Under the pieces are notes generated by a model. That model ran no database searches. It saw nothing but the letters and a program-made list of their open reading frames with translations, and was not told the DNA's origin. A stretch of 64,000 nucleotides of DNA from Brucella cytisi (lineage in GTDB: Bacteria > Pseudomonadota > Alphaproteobacteria > Rhizobiales > Rhizobiaceae). Numbering within the stretch: the first letter of the stretch is position 1; each line of letters begins with the position of its first letter. Below, one piece after another: positions 55,371 to 64,000 of this stretch. The position numbers were made by a program, and so were the translations under genes. The stretch covers positions 558,001 through 622,000 of the forward strand of contig JAAVLQ010000003.1 in assembly GCA_012103075.1 (NCBI GenBank), written 5' to 3'.

Positions 55371-56199
55371 ATGGCTACAATCACCACTCAGGACGGCACC
55401 AACATCTTCTACAAGGACTGGGGCCAGAAAAATGCCCAGCCGATCGTCTTCATCATGGTTGGCCGCTGTCGTCCGACGATTGGGACAATCAGATGTTATT
55501 CTTCTTGTCGCATGGCTATCGTGTCGTTGGGTTCGACAGGCGTGGTCATGGCCGCTCGGATGAGACTGACACCGGAAATAATATGGATACTTACGCTGCC
55601 GATACGACAGACCTCGTAAACGCACTTGATCTGAGGAACGCTGTGCATATCGGTCACTCGACCGGCGGCGGAGTGGTCGCGCGCTATGTCGCTCAAGCCG
55701 AGCGGGACGCGTTGCCAAGGCCGTCCTGATCGGTGCAGTGACGCCGGTTATGCTCCAGTCGGCATCCAATCCGGAAGGAACACCCATGGAAGTATTCGAC
55801 AGCTTCCGCGCCGCACTGGTAGCAAACCGTTCCCAGTTTTTCCGCGACATCCCGTCCGGCCCGTTCTACGGGTTCAACCGCAAGGGCGCAGAGATAAGCC
55901 AAGGGCTGATTGACAATTGGTGGCGTCAGGGCATGGCGGGCAGTGCCAAGGCTCAGTATGATTCCATCGAAGCGTTTTCTGAAACGGACTTCACCGGCGA
56001 TCTGCACGCGATCGACATCCCCGTACTGGTGATGCACGGCGAAGATGATCAGGTCGTTCCAATTGCCGCGTCTGCTCATAAAGCAATCGGTCTTCTGCAG
56101 AACGGGACCCTCAAAACCTATCCAGATCTGTCGCATGGCCTGTTCGCGACGCACCCCGAACTGGTCAACGCCGATCTGCTGGATTTCGTTCAGCGCTAA
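55371..56199 (+). CDS. Alpha/beta hydrolase, non-haem chloroperoxidase-like
   Basis: Starts MATITTQDGTNIFYKDWGQK. After a slip near 55470 it gives HGYRVVGFDRRGHGRSDETD, DTYAADTTDLVNALDLRNAV and the nucleophile elbow HIGHSTGGGVVARYVAQ. After a slip near 55710 come AVLIGAVTPVMLQSASNPEG, the acid loop LVMHGEDDQVVPIAASAHKA and the catalytic His in DLSHGLFATHPE. About 276 residues. The pattern is that of esterases able to catalyse perhydrolysis (bromo- or chloroperoxidase type). The physiological substrate is not predictable. Confidence 0.85.
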
Positions 56200-56232
56200 A
56201 TGCCCGGGTGAAGGATCTGTCTAATATCTTTA

Positions 56233-56259
56233 GCCCGGAAGCAGAGTGACTTCCGGGCG
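56233..56259 (+). terminator. Hairpin after the chloroperoxidase-like gene
   Basis: GCCCGGAAG ... CTTCCGGGC: a perfect 9-bp stem with a 9-base loop, about 35 bases past the stop. No clear T-run follows; the 56260-56674 stretch beyond it holds only a possible IS fragment. Confidence 0.6.
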
Positions 56260-56479
56260 TACTCATACGGCTAGTTTGGCAAGTATTATGGACGGCGAGC
56301 GACTGTACTAACACCGTCTCCATCATAAGCATGGCGTTATCATCGTACGGAACTCGGCGACGCCCCATGACCTTAGCCTGTTCCCGGGTTTATGTTGATG
56401 TACGATGTAGCAGGTGAGCAGATTACGGGCCAGCGATATCGCGCCAGATAATATTGGCGATTTGGCGAAATTCGCGGCG

Positions 56480-56576
56480 GAGCGGTGGCCCGATTGGCGG
56501 CACCATAAGAACGCAGTTTGTCCGTGACCACGACGCGGAGAGCTACAGGACATCGTTGCTGGACGACCGATGGCAT
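56480..56576 (-). pseudogene. Possible IS6-family transposase fragment
   Basis: The frame QQRCPVALRVVVTDKLRSYG, AANRA resembles the 'vvTDKLrSYgAA' block of IS6/IS26-type DDE transposases. Neither the rest of the transposase nor terminal repeats are found around it. A short relic; could be chance. Confidence 0.4.
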
Positions 56577-56674
56577 TGCAATAGTCTGATCAGATCACTC
56601 CTGAACTAGCCTACATCCTGAAGCTTAATAGGTGGCGATAGCTGTGTCAGGTTCCACAAAGGAAAGAAATAGCC

Positions 56675-58141
56675 TCAGCTGGCTAGCTCATCATATCCCC
56701 GTCTGACTGACAGGATGCTCCCGGGGTTCATTTTGCAATCAGGATCAATGAGATTTCGTAGGGAATGCATAAGATCTAGACTGACCGGATCTGATCGTAA
56801 CTCAAGTTCTTTTACCAACTTGCGACCAATCCCATGTTCGGCCGAGAAGGTGCCCCTAGTTCATCCACAACATCATGGATTATTTTCATAATGCGTGCAG
56901 ATACTACAGCATCTTCTTCAAAAGCGGACCATTGATCGTGTGTGAAATGCACGATGAAATGGATGTTTCCATCTCCAATGTGCGAAACAATAAGTATTTT
57001 CGATTTGGGACAAATTTCATGAACGGCAGCGCTGGCGCGCCTGATAAGTTCAGGCACGAGTGTCGGACGAACGGCAATATCGTGTGAAAGGCTATGTCCA
57101 TGTACCTTGTTTGCCTCCGAAACTGAATGCCTTAGGTGCCAAATGTCTTCAGCTTGTGCGTGGCTTTGGGCGATAAAGGCATCCACAATAGTTCCAGTCT
57201 CAAACTGCTCAGCTAACCATTCTTCCAATGCTTGATTCAACTCAGCAACTGGATCTGCACTGCCCAGTTCTACCAGCAACGACCATTCGGGGCGACTTTC
57301 CAGCGGATGTCTTGAACGGGGAATATGCTGAAGAACCACATCAACCTGACTGCCTGACAAGAGTTCTACTGCTTGTACGGCTGTATCGAAGCGATCTTGC
57401 AATCCCGTTAGAATGGACACGGCCGCATCCAGATCCTGAAGTCCAATCCGGGCATGCCCCGAAGAACGCAGGATGGGCTGCAAGCGCAATGCTATCGCCG
57501 TGATAATGCCCAGTGTACCTTCGGCACCGATGAAAAGGTTTTTGAGGTCGTAGCCTGTATTGTCTTTGCGAAGTGCCTTCAAATCGCTTAGCACCTGTCC
57601 GTCGGGCAACACCACCTCAATCCCACAAACAAGATCTCGCATGGGGCCATATCGCAACGCACCGGTTCCACCTGCATTAGTCGATGCAAGGCCGCCCAAT
57701 TGTGCACTGCCCTCGCTGCCAAGATGCAAAGGAATGCGGCGATCGACAGTTGATGCCACATCATGTGCAGCCACTAATGTCAAACCAGCCTCTGCAACAA
57801 TGATATTTGACGCTTTGTCTATTTCACGGACTGCATCGAGACGACGCAGTCCTATCACGATTGTACGATCCCTAGCGGACGGTACAGCACCCTGACACAG
57901 TCCGGTGTTACCTCCCTGGGGGCACAATTTTGCTCCCATGAATATCGGCCAACCGCATGAGGTTTGAAACCTGTTCAGTGCTCGCAGGCAAGACAACAGC
58001 TAAAGCTTCACCCTTCCCGTAACCGCGCCAGTCGGCCAGATAGGGTTCTTTGTCATGCGCATCCGTCAACACATATTGGCCGCCAATCGCTTGTCGAAGG
58101 TCATTTAGGAAATCATCATCGGTGCTTGGCCCGGAAAGCAT
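56675..58141 (-). CDS. FAD-linked 2-hydroxyacid dehydrogenase (GlcD-like)
   Basis: Starts MLSGPSTDDDFLNDLRQAIG, then ALAVVLPASTEQVSNLMRLA and, past a slip near 57930, PQGGNTGLCQGAVPS. The PCMH-type FAD-binding fold shows ERRIPLHLGSEGSAQLGG-like HLGSEGSAQLGGLASTNAGG, GALRYGPMRDLVCG and KDNTGYDLKNLFIGAEGTLG. Cap domain: HSLSHDIAVRPTLVPEL and ILIVSHIGDGNIHFIV. After a slip near 56850 it ends with HGIGRKLV-like RKLVKELELR and CKMNPGSILSVRRGY at 56675. Family members oxidise D-lactate or D-2-hydroxyglutarate. About 470 residues. First of five genes on one strand. Confidence 0.82.
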
Positions 58142-58186
58142 TGTATTACCTGTGACTTGATCTTTAATATCTGGTGGAGTTTCAGT

Positions 58187-59343
58187 TTAACCGATCCACT
58201 CGGCTTGGCCGAGTGCAGCGATGTTTTCGGCACCGGCAAAAGCTAGAAAAAGGCTGAGTTCTTCTCTGAATTGCTCGATCATCTGGACTACACCGGGCAT
58301 ACCACCCGCCGCCAACCCATAGAGTGGCGCCCGTCCAAGAAACACCCCGTCTGCTCCTGCAGCAAGCAGCTTTGCCGCATCGGAACCGCGTCGGACACCA
58401 CTATCGGCGAAGAGCACTTTGCCCGGACCAACGGCAGCTCTAATTTTTGGCAACACGTCTAGCGGTCGAGCAGCGCTGTCAAGATTTCGGCCACCATGCG
58501 CGGATACGATTACGCCATCGCAACCCAGCTTGAAGACCTCGATGGCGTCATCCGCCGAAAGAATCCCCTTGATGAGCATTTTATGCGGCCAACGCCCACG
58601 AAGCTCCCTGAGAAAATTCAGATCAAGAACCATGTCGAGAGCAAAGCGCGGGTCGCGGATGGAACCACTGATAGCGGTCGAGACCTCGCCGGGATAATGC
58701 GCATAGGATGGAAATCCCTTTCGCATCAGATAACGCCCCATAACGCCTAATGACCACCGTGGATGTAGCATGAGATCGATAGCCAGCGTTGCTGAAGGCT
58801 CCAACGGGACACCAAACCCGTTGCGACGGTTATGGACTTTCTTGGGTGATGCGGGTGTGTCAACCGTCAGTACCAGTGTCTCAACCCCGCACATCCGGCT
58901 CGCTCCAGCAGTTTCCGTGTCTCGTTACGGTCCTGCCAGACATAAAGCTGAAACCACAACTCGCTCCCGAGAGCATTCGCGGAAATCTGTTCAATGCTTG
59001 TCGATGATTGTGTTGCAACCACAAAAGGCAGGCCCGCTTGCCCGGCTGCGAGTGCCATCGCAACCTCTCCATCATGCCGCACCATGCCGGCAAGTGCAGT
59101 CGGTGCAATCACGAACGGACAATTATGGATACCGCCCAAATACTCAACTGACAAATCCGGAGCTGACACGGGACGCAAAACACGAGGAATGATACGTCTG
59201 CTTGCGAACCCCTGATGAATGTCCGCAATGGCCGTTTCAGCCTCGGTTCCTCGATCAATATAGTCAAACAGTGCTTTGGGGAGAAAGCTTTTTGCCCGGT
59301 CCCGAGCTTCTGCAAAATCAAGAAATTGCGCCCCGCCTGCCAT
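58187..59343 (-). CDS. FMN-dependent alpha-hydroxyacid dehydrogenase (LldD-like)
   Basis: Starts MAGGAQFLDFAEARDRAKSF, LPKALFDYIDRGTEAETA. It then reads LSVEYLGGIHNCPFVIAPTA, LAGMVRHDGEVAMALAAGQA and ELWFQLYVWQD (FMN contacts). A slip near 58880 leads to ETLVLTVDTPASPKKVHNRR and KGILSADDAIEVFKLGCDGV. The catalytic His and base are in IVSAHGGRNLDSAARPLDVL, with DSGVRRGSDAAKLLAAGAD at the phosphate site. About 385 residues. It acts on an L-2-hydroxyacid such as L-lactate or mandelate. Only four bases separate it from the DapA-like gene, so tightly co-transcribed. Confidence 0.87.
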
Positions 59344-59346
59344 ATC

Positions 59347-60241
59347 TTATGCGATCCCTTCGGCTCGCAGGCGTTCGACAGCTTCGATAATTAGTTTTTC
59401 AGTCTTGTTATCCGGCGCTTTCAAGGGCAGCGATACAGGACCAACTGGCAGTCCCAGACGGCCCATCATTGTTTTCAGAGGCCCGGGGTTGACCTCGTTG
59501 AACAGGGCCAGAAACGTCGGAAGAAGCTTTCGATGAAGGTCTATACCATCAGCAAGATTACCGCCAGCCAATGTATCGTGTATTCGTGTCCAATAGGCCG
59601 GCAGCATTGGCGCGCTGGCTAAAATACCCCCTGTCGCGCCATACATGACGTGGATAGCATACATCATGTCGTCTCCCGACAGCAGTGCTATACGATTTCC
59701 GATCTCTGCGGACAGACGCTGGAAATAATACGCATCGGTGTTGCAAATTTTTGCACCTATGATGGTCCCGTCTTCCCGTGGTCTTGAGAGTATCAACGGC
59801 GGAAACAAAACTGGTGCGGGCGGGAACATCATAATAAATGAGCGGTAGATCAACAGTAGTGCGGTAGGTTCGAAAATAGTCGATCACCCCTTGCTGGCTC
59901 GGTATCACGTAGAATGGTGTGACGAGAAGCAGCGCGTCAGCGCCAGTTTCTTTGAAGGCCAGTCCGTGCTCCACTGCCTCCGCCCAACCGGGAGAAACTA
60001 CGCCTGCCACGACGGGTACGCGTCCGTTAACAATGCGAACGGTTTCACGAACAACGTTAACCCTTGTTTTATATGAAAGCGCAGTAAATTCACCCGTTCC
60101 ACCAACTGGGGCCAAGCCCTTTGCGCCGCCGGCGATGTTGATTTCAACCAGCGCTTCAAGCTTTGCCACATCTAGCTGACCATTTTCGGTCAAAGGCGTG
60201 GGAATTGCAGGAAACATTCCCCGCAGATCAGTATGTTTCAT
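59347..60241 (-). CDS. DapA-family aldolase (dihydrodipicolinate-synthase-like)
   Basis: A class I aldolase or dehydratase of about 298 residues with a TIM barrel. MKHTDLRGMFPAIPTPLTEN is followed by GGAKGLAPVGGTGEFTALSY (substrate carboxylate loop), VVAGVVSPGWAEAVEHGLAF, LLLVTPFYVIPSQQGVIDYF and the YYDVPARTS Tyr. After a slip near 59760 the Schiff-base Lys appears in IIGAKICNTDAYYF. In this catabolic setting it more likely cleaves or dehydrates a 2-keto acid than makes lysine. Partner of the two hydroxyacid dehydrogenases. Confidence 0.85.
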
Positions 60242-60273
60242 TGTCGATCATCCGCTCTAGTCAGGAAGGTGGA

Positions 60274-61016
60274 TTAGTGCTCAACTTTTGAAAGAAAGTT
60301 TTTGAGCCGTTCGGTCTTTGGTTGATGGAGAATTTCGTCGGGTGCACCTGTCTCCACAATGTGTCCGGCTTCCATGAAAATGACCTTCGAGGCAACGTGT
60401 CGGGCAAAGCTCATTTCGTGGGTCACTACAATCATAGTGGTACCGTCTGCGGCGGGCCTTGCATAACGTCGAGAACCTCTCCGACCAACTCAGGATCAAG
60501 AGCTGAAGTCGGCTCGTCGAAAAGCATAACTTCAGGCTCAAGAGCCAACGCACGGGCGATCGCAACGCGTTGGGCCTGTCCACCCGAAATCTGTTGCGGG
60601 AACAGATCAATCTTGTCCGTCAACCCGACCCGATCGAGTAACCTCATCGCGAGTTTGCGTGACTGGCTTTTGGTTTTCAACCTGTTAAGCAATGGACCAG
60701 ACATCACGTTTTGCAGGACTGTCATATGAGGGAAGAGATGAAACCCCCGGAAGACCATCCCCGTCTTCCGGCGAAACTCAGCCTTGACGCGTTCAGCGAT
60801 TTTGCTCTTCGGTTCGAATTCAAGCCGATTACCAGCAACTTCGATCAGACCTCGCGTTGGCTGTTCCAGAAGGTCGAGACAGCGGAGCAAGGTGGATTTG
60901 CCGCAGCCTGACGGGCCAATAAGCACCGCTACATCACCGCGGTTTACTAATAGGTCAATGCCTTTCAATACTTCATGATCACCGAATGTTTTTCTCAGGT
61001 TCTGAACACTGATCAT
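60274..61016 (-). CDS. Polar amino-acid-type ABC transporter, ATP-binding protein
   Basis: Starts MISVQNLRKTFGDHEVLKGI. An alternative GTG three codons upstream is possible. Walker A is IGPSGCGKSTLLRCLDLLEQ, the Q-loop lies in TGMVFRGFHLFPH (the usual Gln appears as Arg), the signature is QISGGQAQRVAIARALALEP and Walker B is VMLFDEPTSALDPELVGEVL. After a slip near 60450 it reads MIVVTHEMSFARHVASKVI and ends FLSKVEH. GlnQ/HisP type, about 247 residues. The Q-to-R at the Q-loop is unusual and could be a base error. Confidence 0.86.
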
Positions 61017-61027
61017 CGCAACCACCG

Positions 61028-61673
61028 TTAATGTTTGATTTCGAAGCGATTGGCTATCAACGTCACAGGCGTGAGGATTGCCAGATAAAGAAGAGCCGCG
61101 AAGGTGTAGACCTCAAGTGGACGATAGGTTTCCATCGTCAGACTACCGGCGGCATACATGAGGTCAGGAACGGCAACCACCGACAGTAGGGATGTGTTTT
61201 TGAGCTGCAGAATCGTCTGACTGACGATTGGCGGAATCATGCGCCGTGTGGCCTGCGGCAGAATGATATGTCGCATTTTGGTAAAGTATGAGAAACCCGG
61301 GACGGTGGACGCTTCCCATTGTCCGCGATCAATCGAGATGACGCCCGCTCTGAAAATTTCGGCTGAAAATGCCGCCATGTAGAGTGTCAGCCCCAACCCT
61401 GCTGCGAACCAGTCAGGCAAGGTATAACCGGTGAGCATCGGCAGCGCATAAAAAACCAAACGATCTGCACAAGCAGAGGGGTGCACCGAAAAAGGTGAAT
61501 GTACGCATTGATGATCAATGTCAGGACGGGAATACGCGATACAAGAGCAAGCCCCAGAACCACACCGATGACGAGACCGGCCAACGAAGTGACAAACGCA
61601 TATGCTACGGTCACACCGATCGCATTGAGCCATAGTTGGCTGTCCGGATAACAGACCAGTCAAATTGATACAT
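61028..61673 (-). CDS. Polar amino-acid-type ABC transporter, permease
   Basis: The start at 61673 reads MYQFDWSVI. After slips near 61630 and 61450 it continues LWLNAIGVTVAYAFVTSLAG, LIINAYIHLFRCTPLLVQIV and WFFYALPMLTGYTLPDWFAA. The HisM/GlnP-type signature follows (YMAAFSAEIFRAGVISIDRG, QWEASTVPGFSYFTKMRHII, LPQATRRMIPPIVSQTILQL). Three to five membrane helices, about 215 residues. Its stop is 12 bases before the ATPase start. The binding-protein gene is divergent at 61973, so the 300-base spacer (A/T-rich, 61674-61972) carries both promoters; no IclR site could be defined by eye. Confidence 0.84.
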
Positions 61674-61972
61674 CGGATTGCACTCCCATTTTGCAGCGAC
61701 GGTAAGTCCCGGATCAGGTCGCCTTTTTGCAGCTAACTCGATTCGTTGATGCTGGAAAGTATTTTTGCACATAAATTTGTATTATGTGCGTATTACGATA
61801 TCGTTTAATCACATTACGATTATTTATAGTTAGTTATCATTCTTTTCCGACTCTTTTGTTACGAAACATGTCAATAATCGATTTTTCTCTTGCCGACTGG
61901 CAATGGTCAGGACAATGTCTCACCCGTCAAATTAAAGCCCTCAGAGAAGGGCAATTCGAAGGAAGCAATAGA

Positions 61973-62809
61973 ATGATTAAACCGATGGCAGCAGCGCTAC
62001 TAACCGTGGCGAGCGTCACGATTTCAGCGCCGGTGATGGCTGAATCCGTCTGGGACAAGATCGCACGTACCGGTGAAGTTGTATGCGGTGGAGTCAGGAA
62101 CTATCCTCCAACTTCGTTCCATGTTGGTGGTGAACTTGAGTACGCTGGCTATGGTCCACGTGTGTGTCGGCAGATGGCCGCAGATCTCGGCAAAGCGATG
62201 GGGAAAGAACTCAAGCTAAAATGGCGCGAAGTTACGGCAAAGCATCGTCCTCGACTTGCAATCGGGACGACTTGATATATTCCCGGGCATGACCGCTACC
62301 GAAGAACGCAAGAAAGCTCTGGCGATGGCCGGACCTGTCTGGCAAATGTCGGATTGCGTTATCGGAGCAAAGGGCAAAGAACCACCTCAAAAATGGTCCG
62401 AATACAATAAGCCGGATGTGACGTTTGCGATGGTCACGGGTGCAGCGCAGACGAACTTTATCAAGGACGACATGCCTGAGGCAAAGATAATGAGCCTGAA
62501 GGAAATGAGCGAAGCCATCATGGCCGTACAGTCTGGACGCGCCGGTTATATGTTGCAGGAACTTCCAATCTGCATAAAGACATTCGAAAGTGCGCGGGGG
62601 TTTTCTCGAGCTATACTGTCCCGGAACCTGTTCACGGCATCCCTGTTTCAGCCGCTACACGGAAAGACGAGGATGGTCGCGTTCAACAGTTTCTCCAAAA
62701 ATGGGCCGACGAAAACCGTTCGAACCAAACCATCGCCCCGCTCCTGCTTGAAGGCTTCAAGGATGCAGGTATGGATATAACGGCTCTGCCAGATGGTATC
62801 CGTTTCTGA
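61973..62809 (+). CDS. ABC transporter substrate-binding protein (frameshifted)
   Basis: Family 3-type solute-binding protein of about 278 residues. GAAGGA stands upstream of the ATG at 61973. The signal peptide is MIKPMAAALLTVASVTISAP with VMAES cleavage. The mature part is VWDKIARTGEVVCGGVRNYP, PTSFHVGGELEYAGYGPRVC and MGKELKLKWREVTYG. A slip near 62240 leads to LQSGRLDIFPGMTATEERKK and AMAGPVWQMSDCVIGAKGK, and a slip near 62610 to VHGIPVSAATRKDEDGRVQQ. It ends GMDITALPDGIRF at 62809. GLDIF..MTATEER is typical of polar amino-acid binders. Confidence 0.84.
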
Positions 62810-62971
62810 TCAATGTCAGGTGCCGGATCTCGGCACCTGCGTTCCTCCCGCATCAGCCAGATGTGTAACCGAAATGCACAGAAAATTCTCTAAATCACGA
62901 GGGAATAAGTAGTTATATTGGCCAAATGGATGGTATCGGAAATGCTGCCCGATAGTAGAAGATAGGTTGTA

Positions 62972-63754
62972 ATGAGAATGGACGCTGACGAACTGGACGA
63001 CCCCATGATGGTCCGCTCTGTTGAAAAAGCCTTTCGCGTTCTTGAGACCTTTGACACTCTGCATTCTCGTCAGAATTTGACACAGCTTGCGCAACGGGCC
63101 GGAATAGACCGGTCAGCTGCACAACGCTTTGCACACACATTGCTGAACCTTGGCTATCTGCAGAAAGTTCCCGGCAGCAAGACTTATGAGCTTGCGGCAA
63201 AGTCATTAAACATGGCTTATCGCTACACGCGGTCGAGTGTGCTTGTGCAAAGAGCTCATCCCTATCTCCTGCATCTTAACCGGAGTACGGGAGAGACTAT
63301 CTCGCTCACTTTGCTCGACGATACCGATATCATTTATCTTGCGCGTTACCTTTCATCGAATACGCTTGATAACGACGTCATCGTCGGTAGCAAGCTCCCC
63401 GCTTATTGTTCTGCCGCTGGGCTTGTGTTTCTTGCCGGTCTTGACGATGCGAGAATTGATGACATTCTGGCACGCAGCGATTTACGGGCGTATACGCCTA
63501 AAACAATTTTCGAACCCGAGAAAATCTGGCAACGTATCCACGAGACGCGTCAACGCGGTTTTGCCATCGCTGAAGAACAGGTTTACACTAACGATATCGC
63601 ACTTGCTGCCCCTATTTATCTCCCGGACGGTCATACTACAGCGGCAGCAGTTCTTGCAGCCTCCAATCTTCGCTATAATGAAGATACTCTGGTCAGACAA
63701 TTTGTGCCGATGATGATTTCAGCAACGCGGTCGGTCACACAAATTATGGCGTAA
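62972..63754 (+). CDS. IclR-family transcriptional regulator
   Basis: Intact, 260 residues. The helix-turn-helix is VRSVEKAFRVLETFDTLHSR, QNLTQLAQRAGIDRSAAQRF and AHTLLNLGYLQKVPGSKTYE. The effector domain reads IIYLARYLSSNTLDNDVIVG, SKLPAYCSAAGLVFLAGLDD and RGFAIAEEQVYTNDIALAAP, with the Cys of AYCSAAG in the ligand pocket. It probably controls the preceding hydroxyacid/aldolase/ABC cluster. The remaining 246 bases to the window end show no gene. Confidence 0.9.
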   Translation: MRMDADELDDPMMVRSVEKAFRVLETFDTLHSRQNLTQLAQRAGIDRSAAQRFAHTLLNLGYLQKVPGSKTYELAAKSLNMAYRYTRSSVLVQRAHPYLLHLNRSTGETISLTLLDDTDIIYLARYLSSNTLDNDVIVGSKLPAYCSAAGLVFLAGLDDARIDDILARSDLRAYTPKTIFEPEKIWQRIHETRQRGFAIAEEQVYTNDIALAAPIYLPDGHTTAAAVLAASNLRYNEDTLVRQFVPMMISATRSVTQIMA

Positions 63755-64000
63755 GTTAAAGGGGATAAGGTGGTTGCTGGGTCCGGGCCATTTCACCGCC
63801 GGCGATTGTTGTTCTACATAAATGAGATGAAGGACATTCTTTAGCACCGCATATTCTTGTGTTTGTTTGGCGCCCGGTACTGCCCCCGTGTCTCGCGGTG
63901 CTTTGCTTCGATATTTGACGGATAAATCAGGACCAATTAACTCTTGTTTTAAAATCATCATTCAGACTATAGAGAACCGGTTTAACCGGCAAAGGGTAGA

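Noticed and set aside
62816-63206. Minus-strand frames between the binding protein and the IclR gene
   Set aside because: They overlap the intact iclR-type gene and show no domain.

Overview
The window looks like chromosomal DNA of an alphaproteobacterium, most likely a Rhizobiales member of the Brucella/Ochrobactrum group. That is inferred from the style of the proteins and gene neighbourhoods, not from a search. It is mostly accessory and catabolic gene content. Nearly every gene reads as two to five overlapping frames that together rebuild one normal family member. I annotate these as single genes with frameshifts. The even spread of single-base slips, some but not all in homopolymers, points more to uncorrected sequencing errors than to mass decay. 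Only phnA, prfH, rtcB2 and the iclR-type gene read through cleanly.

Region 1 (about 0.25-22.5 kb) is a sulfatase and cell-envelope island. On the minus strand lie an FGE-HAD-sulfatase operon, a second sulfatase and a large fused transporter/spermidine-synthase-like protein. On the plus strand lie a moxR-DUF58-DUF4381-VWA-VWA/TPR-BatD operon, an AspT-type exchanger and an autotransporter with a proline-rich stalk. A small secreted protein of unknown family sits between the last two. A 16-bp motif with core TACGTTACGGTA lies upstream of all five transcription units, suggesting one regulon that makes, matures and exports or protects periplasmic sulfatases.

Region 2 (22.7-36.8 kb) is a phosphonate island. 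It holds an aminoethylphosphonate ABC transporter, PhnW, PhnA, PhnY, a PbfA-like lyase, a LysR regulator, a divergent FAD oxidase and a Na/phosphate cotransporter. A 71-bp element is repeated in inverted orientation on the two sides of lysR, at the phnW and FAD-oxidase promoters.

Region 3 (37-42 kb) holds a LysR/MFS pair, a HigA antitoxin with a truncated HigB, a family-25 glycosyltransferase and a GNAT acetyltransferase.

Region 4 (42.4-49.7 kb) is an RNA-repair island. RtcR diverges from a sigma-54 promoter that drives rsr (Ro60), then three tandem tRNA-like/Y-RNA-like modules, then rtcB. Convergent to this is an overlapping rtcB2-prfH pair for damaged ribosomes.

Region 5 (50-56.6 kb) has remnants of an IS605-type and perhaps an IS6-type element. 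It also has small stress or detoxification enzymes (alpha/beta hydrolase, DJ-1-like protein, NAD(P)-binding protein, chloroperoxidase-like hydrolase) and two LysR regulators.

Region 6 (56.7-63.8 kb) is a catabolic cluster: a GlcD-type FAD dehydrogenase, an FMN 2-hydroxyacid dehydrogenase, a DapA-family aldolase, a polar amino-acid ABC transporter and an IclR regulator.
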